Assembly (NCBI GenBank): GCA_905235225.1
Contig: CAJOKE010000018.1
Location: 1-64,000, forward strand
DNA from: Paludibacteraceae bacterium
Lineage (GTDB): Bacteria > Bacteroidota > Bacteroidia > Bacteroidales > Paludibacteraceae
Direction of reading: 5' to 3'
DNA: 64,000 nucleotides
Under the pieces are notes generated by a model. That model was not told where the DNA came from. It worked only from the letters and a program-made list of their open reading frames with translations, and searched no databases. Of this stretch, positions 8,401 to 15,932 are shown piece by piece. The stretch's first letter is position 1. Each line of letters starts with the position of its first letter. The position numbers were made by a program, and so were the translations under genes.

Positions 8401-10359
8401 ATCGAACGAGCTATATGCAGTCGCACGCCAATCACCGTTAGCGTCATATGCTTGAATATAGTATTGCGCTGTTCCAGAAGCAGTCAAGGGAGATGTGGTA
8501 AGTTGGAACTTGTCTCCGTCAACAGGGATTTCTGAAGCCAATCCGGAGTAATAGAGGACATAGTTATAATTATAGTCATAACAATAAACTAAATAGCGCG
8601 CTACGTTTTCATTGACATCCCAACTGAGAGTATATGAATTATCTCCAACAGATGTTGCGGTGTGATTAGTCGGGATATAAGGATTTGCAGGAACAGTGAA
8701 GCCAGGGAAAGATATTTCTTTACCCACATAATAATAATCAGCATCGATCGGGCGAATTGTCCAGTGGTCAATGGTTAAATCTGCCGCGTTGGTAAAGCGG
8801 ATATTACAGAGCAGTTTGTCTTCCACCGTATAACTATCATATACATCCGTTTCCGTTGAAAAGAGCTGAATCCGATAGCGGGGAGCCTGATCCTTCACAG
8901 TCCACGAGACATTCACTTCGCCGGGGGATGGAACGGCAGTAGCCGTAACGGCATTATAGTCGTGGTCAGGAGCATTGCAGTCAGTTTCTTTACTACTATA
9001 CCAATGTGCTTCATTATCGCCAGACGAATAATAAAAATAATAATGGTAAGTAGCCTCAACACATATATTAGTATTACGAGTATTGTCATACGGACAACTA
9101 ACATAATACTGTACTTTTCCAATAAGCGGTGACGCAATTTGAAGATTTTGTATTCTCACAAAGGGAACATTAAACTCGGCTTTCCACCACCGCGAAGTGG
9201 TACTTTCGCGAGTCATGGTCTCCGTATGCGGGTTGTCATCCGGATCCGTCCAAGTCAATTCAAATCCTTGTGAGACATCAATTTCAGAGTCAGACGGGAT
9301 GAGGTATCGTACAGTAACATCCCCGAGATTCGGTAGAACGACATCCGCATTAACAGCAGAACCAATCATAAGCATTTGTCCCTCTGCATTACACGGTGAA
9401 ACGCGGAAAATAAACGTTCCTTCCAGACCTTGCTCGGAGAAGTCGATGGTAACGGTACGGTTCGAATTATCGGTATAGCCAGTTTTCCAAAGATTGTTGG
9501 AAACGTCAAAAACCTCCCAGAGATAATAAGCGACGGACGAATTCTCATCCCATGTGAAATCAAATACAGCATTCCCTTTATCGATTGCCTTGACATTCAT
9601 AATTTCATAAGGCAGTGATTCGGTACTACAGGGATTGGCGGTAACGGTATAAGAGAAATCCGTAGCAAAGTCCGTACCTCTTTCGTGATTATAAAGGATC
9701 AACCCGTTTTTGGCGGACAGAATAAATCCGACCTCATCCGGATAGCTGCCGGCTTTCCAAGTAAGTACAGGTTGTCCACCAAGGTAGGGGACATCCGCAG
9801 TACCTGCCTTTCCGGTAGTGAGCGTATAAGCGAACGTGTGATCGTTTTCAGTAATGAAAAGCGTGCCGCCGTTCCATCCGTCCCCGAAGTAGTCAGTCAT
9901 AGACAGGGAGTAATTACACAGCGGAGTACATTCCACGACAGGGATATAGATATCGCCATTTGCCGCGGTTTTACCTTCCAAGGAGGAACTTCCTTCACCG
10001 TTATGGAAAACCATGACGATGTTTGTTACATCTTCGGTAAGGGGGCAATTGAAATAATCATACATATTATCAATTGTAAGTTGCCACAGGTCACCGGCTT
10101 TGGTCCACTGCGGCTGTGTTTTTGTCCCCCAATTAGGTTCTTTGATATATGCCCAATCGGCAAGCGATGTACACAAGGCGATATGGGAATAACATTCGGT
10201 AGCAGCAACCATGCCGCCATTACCCTGTGTCGGGTCAAAGGTCAGAACAATCTGGCCGGTGTATCCTTTCTCCAAGGGAGTAGGAGAGACCGTTACTTGG
10301 GCAAAGATGCCGGACAAAGCCATTGTCAGCACCAGAAAAGAAGCAAGAAGTTTTTTCAT
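5467..10359 (-). CDS. Large secreted modular protein with FnIII-like and InlB-type repeats
   Basis: 1630 residues with a clear signal peptide (MKKLLASFLVLTMALSGIFA). The N-terminal 140 residues resemble a beta-sandwich binding domain, followed by a GDGWNG-type segment near 155-215. The middle alternates FnIII-like domains with at least three copies of a module opening with a vRvLIPSD-type motif and containing a tryptophan-rich stretch. Near the C-terminus come three divergent Listeria-Bacteroides repeats (GSV...Y..G..v.i.A.P..G..F..W). The last 20 residues (NGNLYIRRDGKIYNAAG) look like the short C-terminal sorting sequences of type IX secretion clients. Probably surface-exposed adhesin or glycan binder; function not determined. 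It separates pta from ackA and has its own strong promoter. Confidence 0.8.
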   Translation of the reverse strand: MKKLLASFLVLTMALSGIFAQVTVSPTPLEKGYTGQIVLTFDPTQGNGGMVAATECYSHIALCTSLADWAYIKEPNWGTKTQPQWTKAGDLWQLTIDNMYDYFNCPLTEDVTNIVMVFHNGEGSSSLEGKTAANGDIYIPVVECTPLCNYSLSMTDYFGDGWNGGTLFITENDHTFAYTLTTGKAGTADVPYLGGQPVLTWKAGSYPDEVGFILSAKNGLILYNHERGTDFATDFSYTVTANPCSTESLPYEIMNVKAIDKGNAVFDFTWDENSSVAYYLWEVFDVSNNLWKTGYTDNSNRTVTIDFSEQGLEGTFIFRVSPCNAEGQMLMIGSAVNADVVLPNLGDVTVRYLIPSDSEIDVSQGFELTWTDPDDNPHTETMTRESTTSRWWKAEFNVPFVRIQNLQIASPLIGKVQYYVSCPYDNTRNTNICVEATYHYYFYYSSGDNEAHWYSSKETDCNAPDHDYNAVTATAVPSPGEVNVSWTVKDQAPRYRIQLFSTETDVYDSYTVEDKLLCNIRFTNAADLTIDHWTIRPIDADYYYVGKEISFPGFTVPANPYIPTNHTATSVGDNSYTLSWDVNENVARYLVYCYDYNYNYVLYYSGLASEIPVDGDKFQLTTSPLTASGTAQYYIQAYDANGDWRATAYSSFDAVLTNLESVEFNLLVPSDGCFDASNGVWFVWSSPSQPETCVQATNTNGKWYSASFNVTSPSYSVRVADKDVCNDGWEGAAATYAITIANSKAYYRVHLNGSEYQLTLTDKDVTDHNIVPTAGVATPDAAKGSVTFNLTVSDKAKYYRVFLYKDGSSDIYTEFSILPDESETSTISYVYKSTTSTAVLIDHWVVDSYDDNFNLACQSFNVNTPFTMPANPLSPSGLTGVENPDKSITFSWDAKDGIFNYEIYLYYNGSYVDNKVIYPQVTPAEDGKHNVTFTVLPGNGEYSALLRAWDTYHDYVGNAEYAFNVTDLNPLGDVKIRVLIPSDNNMDISAGVWFWYWEPDKAGQWVKATAAGGNWYEATVNIPGPSAMVLVQNKGAWEAPYEQTGDSYYITSNNVCFEMLWKDNYASQWQLVSDDCTAVDHDFRITNVDVVNDNPGRTVFTVTAKDYATYYTFYYRLHGTTDSYSYLGGWTYNNVNTVNVTWNTTADVTYDYRIIPFYNGYQVAAPYEGDVNITANTNLPANLKALVGSDKQTVTFTWDAPASSDVAYYVIRTWDTMYGTIRYSSEHLTELTDMVKLYMTGEYNWNVSAYNAADEFLGSADGNLFYITGKDYQPYNLSHVVNDDVVTFYWETIPEVRKCHYIIFNYIGYLVYEGDAVSTDGHFSDSFTFEESGLYAWSVVATMEDAPFFISEYNYGEQFAVSISDDPTPKPTYNLTISAAVGGSVNDVVNGSYKEGAKVTIIATPDAGWTFNEWSDGDKNATRTITITENTTLEARFLSAIEYKVTISAGAGGKVNTSVNGNYKGGSVIHIIATPDEDYKFVKWSDDNTDAERDIVITEDITLKATFAELESFTLTVTVEPEGKGIVLFDGVERDSYKKTVQEGKSITLTAQPATGYKFSHYEDGANEVNDATYVVKMNKNHKVTAYFVKESEDVDNINGVQQATKFLYNGNLYIRRDGKIYNAAGLLLE

Positions 10360-10419
10360 AATTTTGTGTTTTATTAAAGTTAATTATTTGTCATAACGGG
10401 TATTTATCGAACCGCGGCA

Positions 10420-10451
10420 CAAAGGTACTGCTTTTTTTTCATATACGCAAA
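10420..10451 (-). promoter_or_regulatory. Promoter of the large secreted protein
   Basis: Minus strand: TTTG (10448-10451), 20 nt, TACCTTTG (10420-10427). The spacer ends in an A tract followed by AAAGCAG directly before the -7 box, a form shared with the tRNA and ompA promoters in this window. The leader is about 55 nt. Confidence 0.8.
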
Positions 10452-10519
10452 TTTTTTCTTCATTTCGGTGAAATCCGTGTGTTGTTTTTATAGTCCGAAG
10501 TTGGCTACGTATTTGAAAT

Positions 10520-10574
10520 AACCTAATAATAGCCTAATAATAACCTAATAATATCCTAATAAAATCATAATAAA
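10520..10574. repeat. 11-bp tandem array C (5 units)
   Basis: Five exact 11-mers: AACCTAATAAT, AGCCTAATAAT, AACCTAATAAT, ATCCTAATAAA, ATCATAATAAA. It begins about 19 nt beyond the pta terminator and lies upstream of the secreted-protein promoter. With its left flank it matches array B in inverted orientation over about 55 bp. Confidence 0.88.
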
Positions 10575-10592
10575 GAGAGTGGAGAAAGTTTG

Positions 10593-10624
10593 AAAAAAAA
10601 GTGCGGGGGACCGCACTTTTTTTT
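10593..10624 (-). terminator. pta terminator
   Basis: An 8-bp core stem (AAGTGCGG / CCGCACTT) with loop GGGA, extended by A-T pairs, is followed on the minus strand by a run of T. It lies 21 nt after the pta stop codon and could work in both directions. Confidence 0.85.
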
Positions 10625-10644
10625 GTTTTTGGATTTTGAGACAG

Positions 10645-11643
10645 TTACTTGATCGCCTGATTGGCCGTGATGATGACCATTTGGACGATGTCCTGTACTT
10701 TGCAGCCGCGGCTAAGGTCATTAACGGGAGCGGCGATACCTTGGAGTATCGGTCCTATAGCGTCAGCACCGGAGAAGCGTTCGACCAGTTTGTAGCCGAT
10801 ATTCCCCGCCTGCAAGTCGGGGAAGACGAGGACGTTCGCCTTTCCGGCAACAGGGGACTGCGGAGCTTTCTTGTCCGCCACAGAAGGAATGAGTGCGGCG
10901 TCCGCCTGTAGTTCGCCATCAATAGCGAGGTCGGGAGCGAGTTCGCGAGCAATGCGGGTCGCCTCTGTGACTTTGTCAATGAGTTCGTGTTTAGCACTAC
11001 CTTTGGTAGAGAACGAAAGCATTGCCACTTTGGGTTCTATTCCCGCCAAAGAGCGAGCTGTTTCGGCGGTAGAGACGGCTATTTGGGCAAGTTCGCGCGC
11101 ATCGGGACAGGGGTTGACGGCACAGTCAGCAAACACGAGTACGCCATTATCGCCAAGGTGCTTAGCGGGTGTGAGCATAAGGAACGCGCCGCTGACGATT
11201 CCCACGCCGGGTTTGGTTTTAAGGATCTGGAATGCGGGGCGGATAGTGTCGGCGGTAGTCCCTCGTGCGCCGGCGAGTTCGCCATCGGCGTCGCCCGCTT
11301 TGATCATCAGGCAACCGAGGTAGAGGGGGTCTTTGGCTTTTTTAGCCGCTTCCTCTTCAGTCATACCTTTCGCCTTGCGCAATTCATAGAGAAGCCCTGC
11401 ATATTTAGGCAGATCGGGGTTATTTTCGGGATCGATGATAACGGCCTCGCCTATATGTGTCAGGTTTTTCTCCGCCGCCATCCGCCGGATGGTGTCTGGG
11501 TTACCGATAAGAATAAGGTTGGCAATTTTGTCTTTCAACAAGATATCAGCCGCCTCGAGTGTTCGTGGTTCGTCCCCTTCGGGCAACACAATGCGCTGCG
11601 GATTAGCTTTCGCACGGGCGCACATTCTTTCTAAAATATCCAT
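10645..11643 (-). CDS. pta: Phosphate acetyltransferase
   Basis: 332 residues, matching the short, single-domain Pta class. Converts acetyl-CoA + phosphate to acetyl phosphate, the substrate for AckA. The N-terminus (RIVLPEGDEPRTLEAA) and the GDADGELAGARGTTAD segment are typical of the phosphotransacetylase fold. The ORF track begins 10 codons upstream; I chose the internal Met at 11643 because it fits the family and lies just below the promoter. It has a terminator of its own, so it is probably not co-transcribed with the downstream secreted-protein gene. Confidence 0.95.
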   Translation of the reverse strand: MDILERMCARAKANPQRIVLPEGDEPRTLEAADILLKDKIANLILIGNPDTIRRMAAEKNLTHIGEAVIIDPENNPDLPKYAGLLYELRKAKGMTEEEAAKKAKDPLYLGCLMIKAGDADGELAGARGTTADTIRPAFQILKTKPGVGIVSGAFLMLTPAKHLGDNGVLVFADCAVNPCPDARELAQIAVSTAETARSLAGIEPKVAMLSFSTKGSAKHELIDKVTEATRIARELAPDLAIDGELQADAALIPSVADKKAPQSPVAGKANVLVFPDLQAGNIGYKLVERFSGADAIGPILQGIAAPVNDLSRGCKVQDIVQMVIITANQAIK

Positions 11644-11670
11644 AACTACAAATTTTACAAAAATCTTGTG

Positions 11671-11702
11671 CAAAAGTACAAAAAAGATACGATGTCTGCA
11701 AC
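11671..11702 (-). promoter_or_regulatory. pta promoter
   Basis: Minus strand TACTTTTG (11671-11678) with a weak -33 element (GTTG) 20 nt upstream. It is divergent from the ompA promoter, sharing the 180-nt region between the two genes. Confidence 0.6.
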
Positions 11703-11738
11703 AAAATGCACAAAAAAATTAAATTTTTAGCAAAAAAC

Positions 11739-11769
11739 TTTGGTAATTCAAAAAAAAGCAGTAATTTTG
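11739..11769 (+). promoter_or_regulatory. ompA promoter
   Basis: TTTG (11739-11742), a 19-nt spacer ending in an A tract and AAAGCAG, then TAATTTTG (11762-11769). A near-perfect Bacteroidetes promoter, followed by a leader of about 50 nt. Confidence 0.85.
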
Positions 11770-11825
11770 CGGGTCGTTAGCGAAAACGACATCAAACCAA
11801 CAGGCACAAACCACCAAAAAACACA

Positions 11826-13382
11826 ATGCTTATGCAGAAGAAACTATACCTCGCTTTGTTTGCAGTAATATGCTCGCTAAGTCTGTTTGCAGCAGAGTCT
11901 GATGGCGTGAAGGGTTCTCATCCGTGGAAGTTATCGGAGAATGAGAACGGTGTAGCAACGAAGTATGCGCATTGGACATTGGGTTTTGATTTGGGATTCA
12001 ACTCGTTTGACGGGGATTTCGGCAGCGAAATGAAGCACGCGGTGTGGATTCCGTCAGCGGGGTTGTCGTTAGAATACAACTTCACGCCGATATGGACATT
12101 GGGTATTCAGGCGAATTATGACTGGTACAAGGTGTTCGGGAAGGAAGGCGGTCAGCATGCAGACGTACTGTTAGACGGAATGATGATTCGCGGGCAGGCG
12201 TATATGGCGTTTGATTTGATGGCGGCATGCTATCCGAAGGCGCAGAAAAAGATTTTCGGTTTGGACCTATTAGCCGGTGGCGGTGCGGGCGTATTCAAGA
12301 ACAGTATCTATTACCCTGATGATTCCCGCCAACATACAGCGACATACGGTCCGGGTGCGCAAAGTGATGACAAATTCAGCAAGTTGTATCCGTTCATTTT
12401 AGCAGGTGCATTGTTTGATTTCAACGTAGGCCGCAGCATATCGTTGGGTTTGAAAGCGACATACACCTATTATATAAAGGATATAATTGACGGTCGCGGT
12501 TCATCGACCCCCGCAAGTAAGAATAACGACGGTATAATAGATGTGACGCTGCATATGCGCTGGAAGTTAGCAGCGCAGAAGAAGACGCATGTAAAGAACA
12601 TCGCCAGTTATGCAACGTTCGAGAAGATGAACGAGAAGGGTCGCGAGAAAGATACGCTGATTATCTCGCATGTAGATACGCTGTACATGATGCAGCAGTC
12701 AAGCGACCATTCCACCGCATCAGTTCATGTGGCTAAGGATTATGAATACGCATTCATATATTTCGACCACGATGAGAACGATTTGAACGACAAGGCACTG
12801 ATTGATATTCAGCAATTAGCGACCCGTTTGAAAGGCGACAAGAGCATCTGCATCGAGATTATCGGCTATGCGGATAACACCGGAACAGATGAATACAATA
12901 CGAACCTCGGTTATGCCCGCGCAAAGAATATCCGCGACGAGTTGGTAGAGGAACACTTCATTTCGCCCGACCGCATCACCTATTCGAGCGGCGGAGTCAT
13001 CCATGGCGGACGCAGTGAAGGAGCATACAGTCCGAACCGCCGTGCAGACATAAAGATCATGTCTTGCAGTGAGTTTGAGAGTGTCAAACGCGCGAATGAC
13101 GAGCGGAACGCCATAGTAGAGGCATCCCAATCGCAAGCGATGGCAGACCGCGAGAACGGAGTAATCACGGCTCCAGAAGGCTTGACATTGAGCGGCATTG
13201 CACGCAAATACTACGGCAATCCATTCTGTTGGGTATTCATTTACGAGGTGAACAAAACGGCACTGAAGAACAATCCGAATTATATAGCCCCGAAGACCCG
13301 TCTAGTAATCCCCGATTTGTCGATCGAGCAAAAGACTATTTCGAAGAAGAGAGCAGAAGCATATTATGAAAAGATAAAATAA
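11826..13382 (+). CDS. OmpA-family outer membrane protein with C-terminal LysM
   Basis: 518 residues. A signal peptide (ending near LSLFAAES) is followed by a beta-barrel-like region (about 40-265), an OmpA C-terminal peptidoglycan-binding domain (about 305-415; IEIIGYADNTGTDEYN and NRRADIKI are recognisable), and a LysM-like segment (about 445-505; GLTLSGIARKYYGNP). It probably links the outer membrane to the cell wall. Two in-frame starts (11826 and 11832) are equally possible. A tRNA follows 7 nt after the stop, with a terminator only after that tRNA, so the two are probably on one transcript. Confidence 0.88.
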   Translation: MLMQKKLYLALFAVICSLSLFAAESDGVKGSHPWKLSENENGVATKYAHWTLGFDLGFNSFDGDFGSEMKHAVWIPSAGLSLEYNFTPIWTLGIQANYDWYKVFGKEGGQHADVLLDGMMIRGQAYMAFDLMAACYPKAQKKIFGLDLLAGGGAGVFKNSIYYPDDSRQHTATYGPGAQSDDKFSKLYPFILAGALFDFNVGRSISLGLKATYTYYIKDIIDGRGSSTPASKNNDGIIDVTLHMRWKLAAQKKTHVKNIASYATFEKMNEKGREKDTLIISHVDTLYMMQQSSDHSTASVHVAKDYEYAFIYFDHDENDLNDKALIDIQQLATRLKGDKSICIEIIGYADNTGTDEYNTNLGYARAKNIRDELVEEHFISPDRITYSSGGVIHGGRSEGAYSPNRRADIKIMSCSEFESVKRANDERNAIVEASQSQAMADRENGVITAPEGLTLSGIARKYYGNPFCWVFIYEVNKTALKNNPNYIAPKTRLVIPDLSIEQKTISKKRAEAYYEKIK

Positions 13383-13389
13383 AAGGTCC

Positions 13390-13464
13390 GGTCCCGTAGC
13401 TCAGTTGGTTAGTAGCACCTGACTCATAATCAGGGGGTCCTTGGTTCAAGCCCAAGCGGGACCA
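13390..13464 (+). tRNA. tRNA with CAT anticodon (elongator Met or Ile2)
   Basis: The acceptor stem GGTCCCG / CGGGACC, anticodon stem CCTGA / TCAGG around loop CTCATAA, and T arm CTTGG-TTCAAGC-CCAAG fold well. CCA is not encoded. The D arm carries an extra T (GGTTAGTAGC instead of the usual GGTTAGAGC), giving a bulge or a 3-bp stem. The CAT anticodon could be elongator Met or lysidine-modified Ile; I cannot separate them by eye. No promoter lies between it and ompA. Confidence 0.85.
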
Positions 13465-13465
13465 C

Positions 13466-13501
13466 AAAGAAGGCGAATTAAAACGCCTTCTTTGTTTTTT
13501 T
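13466..13501 (+). terminator. Terminator after ompA-tRNA
   Basis: A 10-bp perfect stem (AAAGAAGGCG / CGCCTTCTTT) with an 8-nt loop is followed by GTTTTTTT. It starts one nucleotide after the tRNA, so it ends the ompA-tRNA transcript. Confidence 0.85.
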
Positions 13502-13522
13502 ATTACAAAAGTATAATAAAAT

Positions 13523-13553
13523 TTTGGCATATCAATTATTTGTTGTACCTTTG
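13523..13553 (+). promoter_or_regulatory. Promoter of the transglutaminase-like gene
   Basis: TTTG (13523-13526), 19 nt, TACCTTTG (13546-13553), with the start codon about 28 nt beyond the -7 box. Confidence 0.8.
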
Positions 13554-13581
13554 CCGAATAGAACCAAATAACACAGAGAAT

Positions 13582-15237
13582 ATGAAACGCTTTTTAATTA
13601 TTACGGTCGTTGTGCTGTTTGCCGGAAGTGCGGCAGCACAAATGAGTTATGAAGAGTACCGCAAACAGCAACAAGCCCAATACCGCCAGTTCAAATCGGA
13701 GAGGCAAGCCGAATATGACGCATTCCGCAAACGAATCAACGAAGAGTATTCGGACTATATGAAGAAACGCTGGGAGAACTACGTTGCCGAGCCGGCAGAA
13801 GAACCGACCAAGGAGAAGCTTGTCGCTCCAGTAGTGTTCGAAGAAAAGGATGAGCAGCCCGAACAGTCCGTTCCTGGCAAAGACGAGCAAGGTGGGAAGA
13901 TAGAGCAGCAGCCGGTAAACCAAGAGCAGGCAAAAGCGGAGCAACAAGAGGGTGAAGACAAGGAAGAGCAAGCACAAAACGAGGAAAAAGACAATCGTCA
14001 GCAAGAGAAGGCAACAATCATCAAGGCTCCCATCGGCACCTTTACCCCGAAGCCGATAGCCGTTCAGAAAGACATAGTAATCGTGCCCAAGCCCCAGCCG
14101 GCTCCTGAGCCGATTGCCCCGGTAGAACCCGATGAGCAACAACCCCATAAGACAGTAGCCGTGAGTTTCTACGGGACGATGATGTCCATCGGCTTCCCCG
14201 ATCCGGATGAGTTCAAAGTGCCGGAACTGAAAGAGGCCGCGTTGGCAGAAGCATGGAAGCAGTTGTCGAACGAGAAATACGATATAACCGTCAATAACGC
14301 ACTGGCATTGCGGAGCAATCACAAATTGTGCGACTGGGCTTACATGAACCTATTGAAAGCCATTACGGAGAAGCATTATGGCAAGAGCAATGAAGCGGTT
14401 TACATGCAAGCGTACCTGATGACGCAATCAGGCTATAAAGTGCGTATGGCATTCTCGTCCAAAAAGAACCAATTATACCTGCTATTCGCGTGCCAATATG
14501 ATATATACTCCATGTCATTCTACCGCGTGGAAGGTCAGAAATTCTATGCCTTTGATTGCGATGCCAAGGATTTGAACATATGCCCGGCGTGCGTGAACAA
14601 AGAGAAATCGCTATCTCTACAGATTGCTTCGGACCAGAAGTTTGACAAAGACATGACCCCGAAGCGCACACTGAGTTCGAAGAAAGGTGTGACAGCAACG
14701 ATCAGTGTCAACAAGAACAATATAGATTTCTTTAACAATTATCCGTCCGCATCCATAAGCGGTGATCCGATGACACGCTGGGCGGCGTATGCCAACACCC
14801 CATTAGAGAAAAATGTCCGCGATGCCCTATATCCCCAGCTAAAAGCCAAGATAGACGGTCTGAGCGAGAAAGACGCCGTCGGTCTTCTGTTGAACTGGGT
14901 TCAGACCGCATTTGTATATGAATATGATGACAAGGTTTGGGGTCATGACCGTGCGTTCTTTGCCGCCGAGACATTGTTTTATCCGTATTGCGATTGCGAA
15001 GACCGTGCCATATTGTTCTCACGATTAGTGCGCGATTTGCTCGGATCGGATGTAGTACTGCTATATTATCCGGGACACCTTGCCGCAGCCGTCGGTTTCA
15101 AGGAACAAGTGAACGGTGATTATCTATTCTATCAAAACAAGAAATACGTGGTTTGCGACCCGACTTACATCAACGCCGGTGTAGGACGCACCATGCCGGG
15201 GATGGATAACCAGAAAGCGAAAGTGATCGTATTGTAA
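13582..15237 (+). CDS. Secreted transglutaminase-like cysteine peptidase family protein
   Basis: 551 residues from the Met at 13582; the 47-codon upstream extension in the ORF track crosses the terminator and promoter and is rejected. A signal peptide (MKRFLIITVVVLFAGSAAA) is followed by a Lys/Glu/Gln-rich, probably coiled-coil region (to about 175), then a globular part. The C-terminal 110 residues carry a transglutaminase-like triad: Cys in YCDCEDRA, His in PGHLAAAV and Asp in VCDPTY. Such domains act as peptidases or crosslinkers; the substrate is unknown. It is coupled to the next gene by 1 nt. Confidence 0.75.
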   Translation: MKRFLIITVVVLFAGSAAAQMSYEEYRKQQQAQYRQFKSERQAEYDAFRKRINEEYSDYMKKRWENYVAEPAEEPTKEKLVAPVVFEEKDEQPEQSVPGKDEQGGKIEQQPVNQEQAKAEQQEGEDKEEQAQNEEKDNRQQEKATIIKAPIGTFTPKPIAVQKDIVIVPKPQPAPEPIAPVEPDEQQPHKTVAVSFYGTMMSIGFPDPDEFKVPELKEAALAEAWKQLSNEKYDITVNNALALRSNHKLCDWAYMNLLKAITEKHYGKSNEAVYMQAYLMTQSGYKVRMAFSSKKNQLYLLFACQYDIYSMSFYRVEGQKFYAFDCDAKDLNICPACVNKEKSLSLQIASDQKFDKDMTPKRTLSSKKGVTATISVNKNNIDFFNNYPSASISGDPMTRWAAYANTPLEKNVRDALYPQLKAKIDGLSEKDAVGLLLNWVQTAFVYEYDDKVWGHDRAFFAAETLFYPYCDCEDRAILFSRLVRDLLGSDVVLLYYPGHLAAAVGFKEQVNGDYLFYQNKKYVVCDPTYINAGVGRTMPGMDNQKAKVIVL

Positions 15238-15238
15238 T

Positions 15239-15901
15239 ATGAAGAAGTTTTTGATTTGGTTGGCAGTGATTATCATTGCAGCGAGTGCTGCAGCAGGTTG
15301 GTATGCCTATGAGCATGGGGTGCGCTCATGGGACGAAGCGAAATACTTTGCCCGCCATGAATGGCAAAGAATCACAGAAAAAACCAAATCGCAGTTTAAT
15401 CAGGAGGAAGAACAGCAGGCTTCTACGCAGCAGCAACCGGTTCAACCGGTGATTACCGAACCCACACAGAAAGCCAAGTCCGATACGGTCAAAAAGCCGA
15501 AAGCCGAAGTGATTGCGGCACCAGAAGAAACGACAGACCGTTTCTCCATATTTAGCGCGGCAGAAGACGAAGAATATGATACGCTGCTAATAGGACACTG
15601 GCAGTGTGTTGACCATCCGACATGGCACAAGGTTTATACCGATGAATATTCCGGCAACGGCTATTATTGGGGGAAGGAATGGGACGAGGCGGAAGATGTC
15701 AACGAAGATGACCTTGTAGATTACGGCAACGGCTGGTTTGAGTGGAAGATGGACAAGAATGATGTCCTTGAGTTGGCAACCACAGATATGACCGAGTCAA
15801 GGGTACCATTTATCTATACAATCAAGAAATTATCCGACAAGGATCTGATATACGTGGAGCAACGGTCAACCGCCAAGCAGGTATTCCGAAGACAACAATA
15901 A
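15239..15901 (+). CDS. Single-pass membrane protein, function unknown
   Basis: 220 residues. One N-terminal membrane segment (about 4-22) is followed by a Gln/Lys-rich linker (about 60-95) and a globular, acidic, aromatic-rich C-terminal domain (about 115-220, WQCVDHPTW and NGYYWGKEW). I recognise no named family. It starts 1 nt after the transglutaminase-like gene, so the two proteins are probably made together and act at the envelope. Confidence 0.65.
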   Translation: MKKFLIWLAVIIIAASAAAGWYAYEHGVRSWDEAKYFARHEWQRITEKTKSQFNQEEEQQASTQQQPVQPVITEPTQKAKSDTVKKPKAEVIAAPEETTDRFSIFSAAEDEEYDTLLIGHWQCVDHPTWHKVYTDEYSGNGYYWGKEWDEAEDVNEDDLVDYGNGWFEWKMDKNDVLELATTDMTESRVPFIYTIKKLSDKDLIYVEQRSTAKQVFRRQQ

Positions 15902-15932
15902 TCCCCGAACCAATAGGGAGTCCCCAGTCCGA

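Noticed and set aside
9685-10377. 230-codon plus-strand ORF
   Set aside because: Antisense to the signal peptide end of the large secreted protein and covering its start codon; no protein-like features.
13594-14322. 242-codon minus-strand ORF
   Set aside because: Leu/Phe-rich shadow produced by the Lys/Glu/Gln-rich coding strand of the transglutaminase-like gene.
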